Shown one piece after another: positions 49,154 through 52,769 of a stretch of 52,769 nt of DNA. Every line of letters starts with the position of its first letter. The stretch's first letter is position 1. A program made the translations under genes and the position numbers. The notes under the pieces are model-generated. The model was not told where the DNA came from and did not search any database. It worked only from the letters and a program-made list of their open reading frames with translations. The DNA is from BP-133 sp040756995 (lineage in GTDB: Bacteria > Actinomycetota > Acidimicrobiia > IMCC26256 > BP-133), in NCBI GenBank assembly GCA_040756995.1, contig JBFLYK010000043.1:1-52769 (forward strand), read 5' to 3'.

Positions 49154-50731
49154 TCAGCTGGACTTGTTGCCGCGGCCGCCCGCCACTGCGGGGGGCGGCG
49201 GAGGCACCGCCGGACCGGCGTTGGCGGCCGCCTTGGCCGCCTCCGGGTCGAGCAGCTCGGTGAGCGCCGAGTTGATGACGTCGGCCGCGCCGGGCTGGGC
49301 CAGAACGGCATTGACGGCCAGGGCCAGACGGCGCTTGTACCCCGCCTCGGCCAGGCCGGCCAGCCGCTCCGGCACACTCGGCAGCTCCGACAGCCGGTCG
49401 GCCAGCCGCTGCAGCCGTTCGATCGGCACGTGGGGAGCGAGCCACTCGAAGTTCACGACGAACGACGGCTTGAGGTCGGTGTAGCAGCTCCAGACGCCGA
49501 CGGGCTTGCCCTCGACCTCGTAGACGGCCGTCACCGCCGGGTGGTCGCCGTGGCCCCACTGGAGCTCCCGGCCCCGGTCGCGGGCGATGTGGTACAGCCG
49601 CCGGACGGCGTCGACGGCGGCCGGCAGGCACGACTCCTCGAGGGCTGAGAACAGGGCGTGCTCGCCCTGGGTGCCGACCGGCGTCGTGGGCCCGGCGGGT
49701 CGGCCGGCCGCCGGCGAGCCACCCCGCTCGGCCGTGGTGACCTCGGCGGCCTCCGGGCCGGCGGCGTCAGTGGAGGTGGCGGCGGCCTCCGTTTCCTGCT
49801 CCGCCGGGCGGGCAAAAGGGGACGTCGCTCCCGCGGCCGGTGCCCTCTCGGGCGCCGGGTCGGCCGCCGTGGCCCGCCCGCTCGGAGCGGGACCGGCGGA
49901 AGCGGACGGAGGAGGCGGTGCCGCCGCCGTGGGCGGCGAGGACGTCGCCTTCGCCGCGGGACCCGAGGCCACCGCCGAGGGCGCGGCGGCGGGCGCCGGA
50001 GTGGCGGGAGCGGCGGGACCCGGGGTCTGCACCGCGGCTGGCATCTCCGGGGCGGCCGGCATCGAGCCCTCGCCGCCCGACGCCCCGGCCTCCCGACCGG
50101 CGATGGCGGCCTGGTCCTCGCGGCTGCCGTCGGCCCGGAAGACGCTCGGGATGAGGATCTCGACGCCCTCCTCGGCGTGGTACCGCAGGCCCAGCGCCAC
50201 GGCAGCCAGCCCGGGCCGGGCGCCGGCGTTGAGGTAGGCCACCACCTGGCGGACCTCGTCGCTCACCACGTCGACGGCCAGGATCAGCTGGAAGCGGCCA
50301 GCGGCCAGATTCTCGGACACCGCGCTCCGGAAGGCGCTCTCGTCCCACCCCAGACCACCGGCGCGGGCGATGGCGGCCACTTTGTCGAGGAGGGGCACGC
50401 CGGCCCGCACGGCGAAGGCCCGGTCGAACTCGTCGTAGGGCGCCCGCCAGAGACCGGCGCCGACCGCCAGGGCGGCGCCGCCCATCGGCCGGCGGCCGGG
50501 GCCCTCCTGCCGGCCGCACTCGACGAGGACGATCCGCCCGTCGACACCGACGCCGAGCAGGTCGACCGACGCCGTCGAGCCGATGCGGAAGTTCGCCGCG
50601 ACCGCCAGCTCCCCGGGACCGGGGCTCGGAAGAAGCGAAGGTGACTGGACGAGCAGCGTCTGCAGCGCCCGCTCGTCATGCAGGGCGGGCTGCAGCGGAT
50701 GCCACGGTTGGCCTGGGCGGCGGATGAGCAT
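49154..50731 (-). CDS. Unknown two-domain protein with nuclease-like N-terminus
   Basis: 525 aa. Residues 1-205 contain VDLLGVGVDGRIVLVECGRQ, reminiscent of the PD-(D/E)xK endonuclease core, but the key Lys is Gly. A Pro/Ala/Ser linker of about 140 residues follows. The C-terminal domain (about 350-490, with LQWGHGDHPAVTAVYEVEG and FVVNFEWLAPHVPIERL) is not recognised. It might bind rather than cut DNA. ATG 50731; a strong terminator follows. Confidence 0.7.
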   Translation of the reverse strand: MLIRRPGQPWHPLQPALHDERALQTLLVQSPSLLPSPGPGELAVAANFRIGSTASVDLLGVGVDGRIVLVECGRQEGPGRRPMGGAALAVGAGLWRAPYDEFDRAFAVRAGVPLLDKVAAIARAGGLGWDESAFRSAVSENLAAGRFQLILAVDVVSDEVRQVVAYLNAGARPGLAAVALGLRYHAEEGVEILIPSVFRADGSREDQAAIAGREAGASGGEGSMPAAPEMPAAVQTPGPAAPATPAPAAAPSAVASGPAAKATSSPPTAAAPPPPSASAGPAPSGRATAADPAPERAPAAGATSPFARPAEQETEAAATSTDAAGPEAAEVTTAERGGSPAAGRPAGPTTPVGTQGEHALFSALEESCLPAAVDAVRRLYHIARDRGRELQWGHGDHPAVTAVYEVEGKPVGVWSCYTDLKPSFVVNFEWLAPHVPIERLQRLADRLSELPSVPERLAGLAEAGYKRRLALAVNAVLAQPGAADVINSALTELLDPEAAKAAANAGPAVPPPPPAVAGGRGNKSS

Positions 50732-50954
50732 GCGAACCTCCGTCGAGTTCGTCCCCGAGCTCCGAGTCGACTGGGCGGGGGAACGCTACCACCCAGTGTG
50801 GATTCCACAACCGGCGTGAAGCCAGTGGGATTTGAGCGCAGTGAGCCTGCAGTTCGATCCTTTCGTCCTCTTTCACCCGCCGCCCCGAAAAATCCTTCCC
50901 CGGCGCTAAATCCCGTGCCCCAGCGTGCCGATGAAACAGACGGTGAGTGGGACT

Positions 50955-51006
50955 GACACAGCCCCCTCCGTGCTGATCCTCCCCCAGGCACGGTGGGGGC
51001 TGTGTC
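50955..51006. promoter_or_regulatory. Strong hairpin in the esterase leader region
   Basis: GACACAGCCCCCTCCGTGC pairs with GCACGGTGGGGGCTGTGTC: 19-bp arms with one mismatch and a 14-base loop. There is no T tract. It ends 39 bases before the esterase start and lies between two divergent genes. It may be a leader structure or a symmetric binding site. Confidence 0.5.
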
Positions 51007-51045
51007 GCGTCTGCAGTCCCTAGGCCTCGCTAGCCTGCCGGCTCC

Positions 51046-52524
51046 ATGGATCCGATCGTCGAGCTGGCTGCCGGGCGGGTGAAGGGCTCCTTCGAGGGGT
51101 CGCTGGCGGTGTTCCGGGGCATTCCCTTTGCCCGGCCGCCGGTCGGGCCGCGGCGGTTCGGGGCGCCGCAACCGCCGGAGCCGTGGACGGGGTTGCGGGA
51201 GGCCCTCGCCTTCGGGCCGGCGGCGGCGCAGTCGGCGATCGATGTCACCTACGTGCCGGGCTTCAGCCTGTGGGAGGGCATCGACGGGACCAGCGAGGAC
51301 TGCCTGACGGTCAACGTGTGGACGCCGGGGCTCACCGGGCGCCGGCCGGTGCTGGTGTGGATCCACGGCGGCGCCTTCCTCAAGGGGGCCGGCAGCCAGG
51401 CGCTCTACGACGGGGCGACGCTGGCCGGGCGGGGCGATGTCGTCGTGGTGACGGCCAACTACCGCCTCGGCGCCTTCGGGTTTCTCGGCCTCGACGACGA
51501 GCGCTTCGCGGCCAACGCCGGTCTTCTCGACCAGCTGGCGCTGCTCGAGTGGGTCGGCGAACACGCCGCCGTCTTCGGGGGCGATCCCGGGAACGTCACG
51601 ATCATGGGCGAATCAGCCGGGGCGGTGTCGGTGGCGGCGCTGATGACCTGCTCCCGGGCGGCGGGCCGGTTCCACCGGGCGGTGGCTCAAAGCGGAGCCG
51701 GCCGCCGGCTCCCGCCCGCCGGCAAGGCGGCGGAGATGGCCGACCGGCTGCTGGCTCGGCTCGGCCTCGACCGCGCCCACGCCGGGGAGTTGTTCCACCT
51801 GCCCACCGAGCGGGTCCTCTCGGCCCAGGTGGCCGTGTCGGTCGACGTGCGCCGGGACGACCTCGGCGCCGGGTTCCAGCCCTGGATCGACGGCGACCTC
51901 CTCACCGGCCAGGCGGTGGACGAGCTGGCCGCCGGGTCGTCGGCCGGCGTTCCGTTGCTGGCCGGCACCAACGAGCACGAGATGAACCTCTGGCGGGTGC
52001 TGGAGCCCGGGCTGCGGTCGCTGGACGAGGCCGGGCTGGTCTGGCGCGTCCAACGACTCGTCGGCGAGGCCGCCGGTGACCTGCTGGCGGCCTACCGGGC
52101 GGCCCGTCCGGCGGCCGGTCCGGCCGAGCTGTGGCAGGCGATCTGGTCGGACCGGGAGTTCCGCATCCCGTCCCTGCGGGCCACCGAAGCCCACTCGACC
52201 CAGGGACCGGCCTTCTCCTATCTCTTCACCTGGCCCTCCCCCGCTCCCGGTATCGGCTCGTGCCACGGCCTGGAGCTTCCCTTCGTGTTCGGTACCCTCG
52301 ACAGCAAGGGCGCCGACGCCTTCGCCGGCTCGGGCCCGGCCGCCGAGGCGCTGGCGACGACGGTGCAGGACGCCTGGCTCGCCTTCGCCCGCAGCGGCGA
52401 CCCCGGCTGGCCGGCCTACGACCCGTCCGCCCGACCGACGATGCTCCTCGGCGAGACGTGCGAGGTCGACGAGGACCCGATGGCCGCCGAACGCCGCGCC
52501 TGGGACGGCCTCCCGACCGCCTGA
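51046..52524 (+). CDS. Type B carboxylesterase
   Basis: 492-aa alpha/beta hydrolase. Oxyanion HGGA at 107-110, nucleophile S190 in GESAG, a catalytic Glu region (AGTNEHEMN) and His in GSCHGLELPFV. Cytoplasmic or secreted without a signal peptide. ATG with TAGCCT upstream, perhaps leaderless. Substrate unknown. Confidence 0.92.
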   Translation: MDPIVELAAGRVKGSFEGSLAVFRGIPFARPPVGPRRFGAPQPPEPWTGLREALAFGPAAAQSAIDVTYVPGFSLWEGIDGTSEDCLTVNVWTPGLTGRRPVLVWIHGGAFLKGAGSQALYDGATLAGRGDVVVVTANYRLGAFGFLGLDDERFAANAGLLDQLALLEWVGEHAAVFGGDPGNVTIMGESAGAVSVAALMTCSRAAGRFHRAVAQSGAGRRLPPAGKAAEMADRLLARLGLDRAHAGELFHLPTERVLSAQVAVSVDVRRDDLGAGFQPWIDGDLLTGQAVDELAAGSSAGVPLLAGTNEHEMNLWRVLEPGLRSLDEAGLVWRVQRLVGEAAGDLLAAYRAARPAAGPAELWQAIWSDREFRIPSLRATEAHSTQGPAFSYLFTWPSPAPGIGSCHGLELPFVFGTLDSKGADAFAGSGPAAEALATTVQDAWLAFARSGDPGWPAYDPSARPTMLLGETCEVDEDPMAAERRAWDGLPTA

Positions 52525-52642
52525 TCCGTTCTGGCGTTCGATTTCCGCTGTATCCCGGTAAACGAACGCCAGTATGCGGCTGGCCGGACGCGGCTCCGTT
52601 CTGGCGTTCGATTTCCGCTGTATCCCGGTAAAGGAACGCCGG
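52525..52642. repeat. Tandem 46-bp hairpin repeat
   Basis: Two copies, 52525-52570 and 52595-52640, are 45/46 identical, with a 70-base period. Each starts TCCGTTCTGGCGTTCGATTT and carries CTGGCGTTCG at the left. In copy 1 the right arm CGAACGCCAG (52563-52572) makes a perfect 10-bp stem; in copy 2 two mismatches weaken it. The arrangement is an extragenic palindromic element or a duplicated terminator-like structure after the esterase. Confidence 0.75.
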
Positions 52643-52648
52643 TTGGTG

Positions 52649-52769
52649 TCAGGTCGAGAGGGCGGCCTCGGCGGCGGCGAGGCGGTCGGCCGCTTCGGCG
52701 GCGGCCCGGCGGGCGGCTTCCGCCTCGCCCGCCGCCTCCTCAGCCGCGGCCAGTGCTTCGTCGGCTTCC
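52649..52769 (-). CDS. Ala/Glu-rich coiled-coil protein, C-terminal end
   Basis: Only the last 39 codons and the TGA (52651-52649) are in the window. The product is a highly charged Ala/Glu/Arg helix (EADEALAAAEE-like) typical of coiled-coil proteins. Family cannot be told. Confidence 0.55.
   Translation of the reverse strand, partial: EADEALAAAEEAAGEAEAARRAAAEAADRLAAAEAALST

Noticed and set aside
52525..52640. CRISPR array
   Set aside because: Only two repeats, 24-bp spacer shorter than the 46-bp unit, no cas genes.

Overview
This is a high-GC window (roughly 70% by eye) from an actinobacterium. The lineage call rests on MshA (mycothiol synthesis), a nickel superoxide dismutase next to its maturation protease, Rex heading a haem operon, a class E sortase, and conserved actinobacterial gene neighbourhoods (proC beside a small excisionase-type HTH gene; mshA beside ybjN). 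Dense fatty-acid enzymes, the diheme cytochrome c, and several GTG/TTG and apparently leaderless starts make an Acidimicrobiia-like member my best guess; that last step is inference. Nearly every gene is chromosomal housekeeping type. There is no phage, no complete insertion sequence, no CRISPR array and no rRNA or tRNA gene.

Layout. 1-3485 (+): the end of a cytochrome bc complex operon (cytochrome b C-terminus, Rieske protein, diheme cytochrome c, two unassigned membrane proteins, one of only 48 aa). 3523-9280 (-): rex, a siroheme-type dehydrogenase, hemA, hemC, hemB, hemL, with a near-consensus Rex operator at 9390-9407; hemD is absent. 9434-12197: a cupredoxin lipoprotein, a cyclic di-GMP-I (GEMM-I) riboswitch ahead of a secreted CAP-domain protein whose frame breaks in a long G/C homopolymer, a stand-alone receiver protein, and a SAM hydrolase coupled to a 30-aa membrane peptide. 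12275-17378 (-): an HTH gene and proC, then a tightly packed six-gene run, in transcription order RsiG-like anti-sigma factor, response regulator, HD-GYP phosphodiesterase, XRE regulator, mshA, ybjN. 17437-23938: an M23 peptidase, sodX/sodN, moaD-maoC-dksA, purE, a SirB1-type protein, a ferredoxin and its reductase. 24030-26099 (-): a compositionally different island with a small Cys-containing peptide, an IS630-type HTH fragment and a degenerate APH-fold kinase, followed by palindromic non-coding DNA. 26100-31857: DivIVA-like protein, acyl-CoA synthetase, CcmA-like ATPase, class E sortase, solute-binding lipoprotein, Nudix hydrolase. 31896-39509: a large membrane protein, the TldE/TldD pair, enoyl-CoA hydratase, DUF5317 protein, glycosyltransferase. 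39900-52769: TetR regulator, Vgb-like propeller lipoprotein, lysyl oxidase, alpha/beta hydrolase, CNB-patatin plus MMPL transporter, acyl-CoA dehydrogenase with a palindromic operator, an unknown two-domain protein, carboxylesterase, a tandem hairpin repeat, and the tail of an Ala/Glu-rich gene.

The most interesting theme is cyclic di-GMP. The 17378-13676 operon joins a protein carrying the exact RsiG cyclic di-GMP-binding signature to a receiver domain and an HD-GYP phosphodiesterase, and runs on into mycothiol synthesis. About 4 kb away a GEMM-I riboswitch controls a secreted CAP-domain protein through what looks like a start-region-sequestering hairpin. Production and breakdown of the same second messenger could therefore be read by a sigma-factor switch and by an RNA switch. 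Second in interest is the peptide/HTH/pseudokinase island at 24-26 kb.
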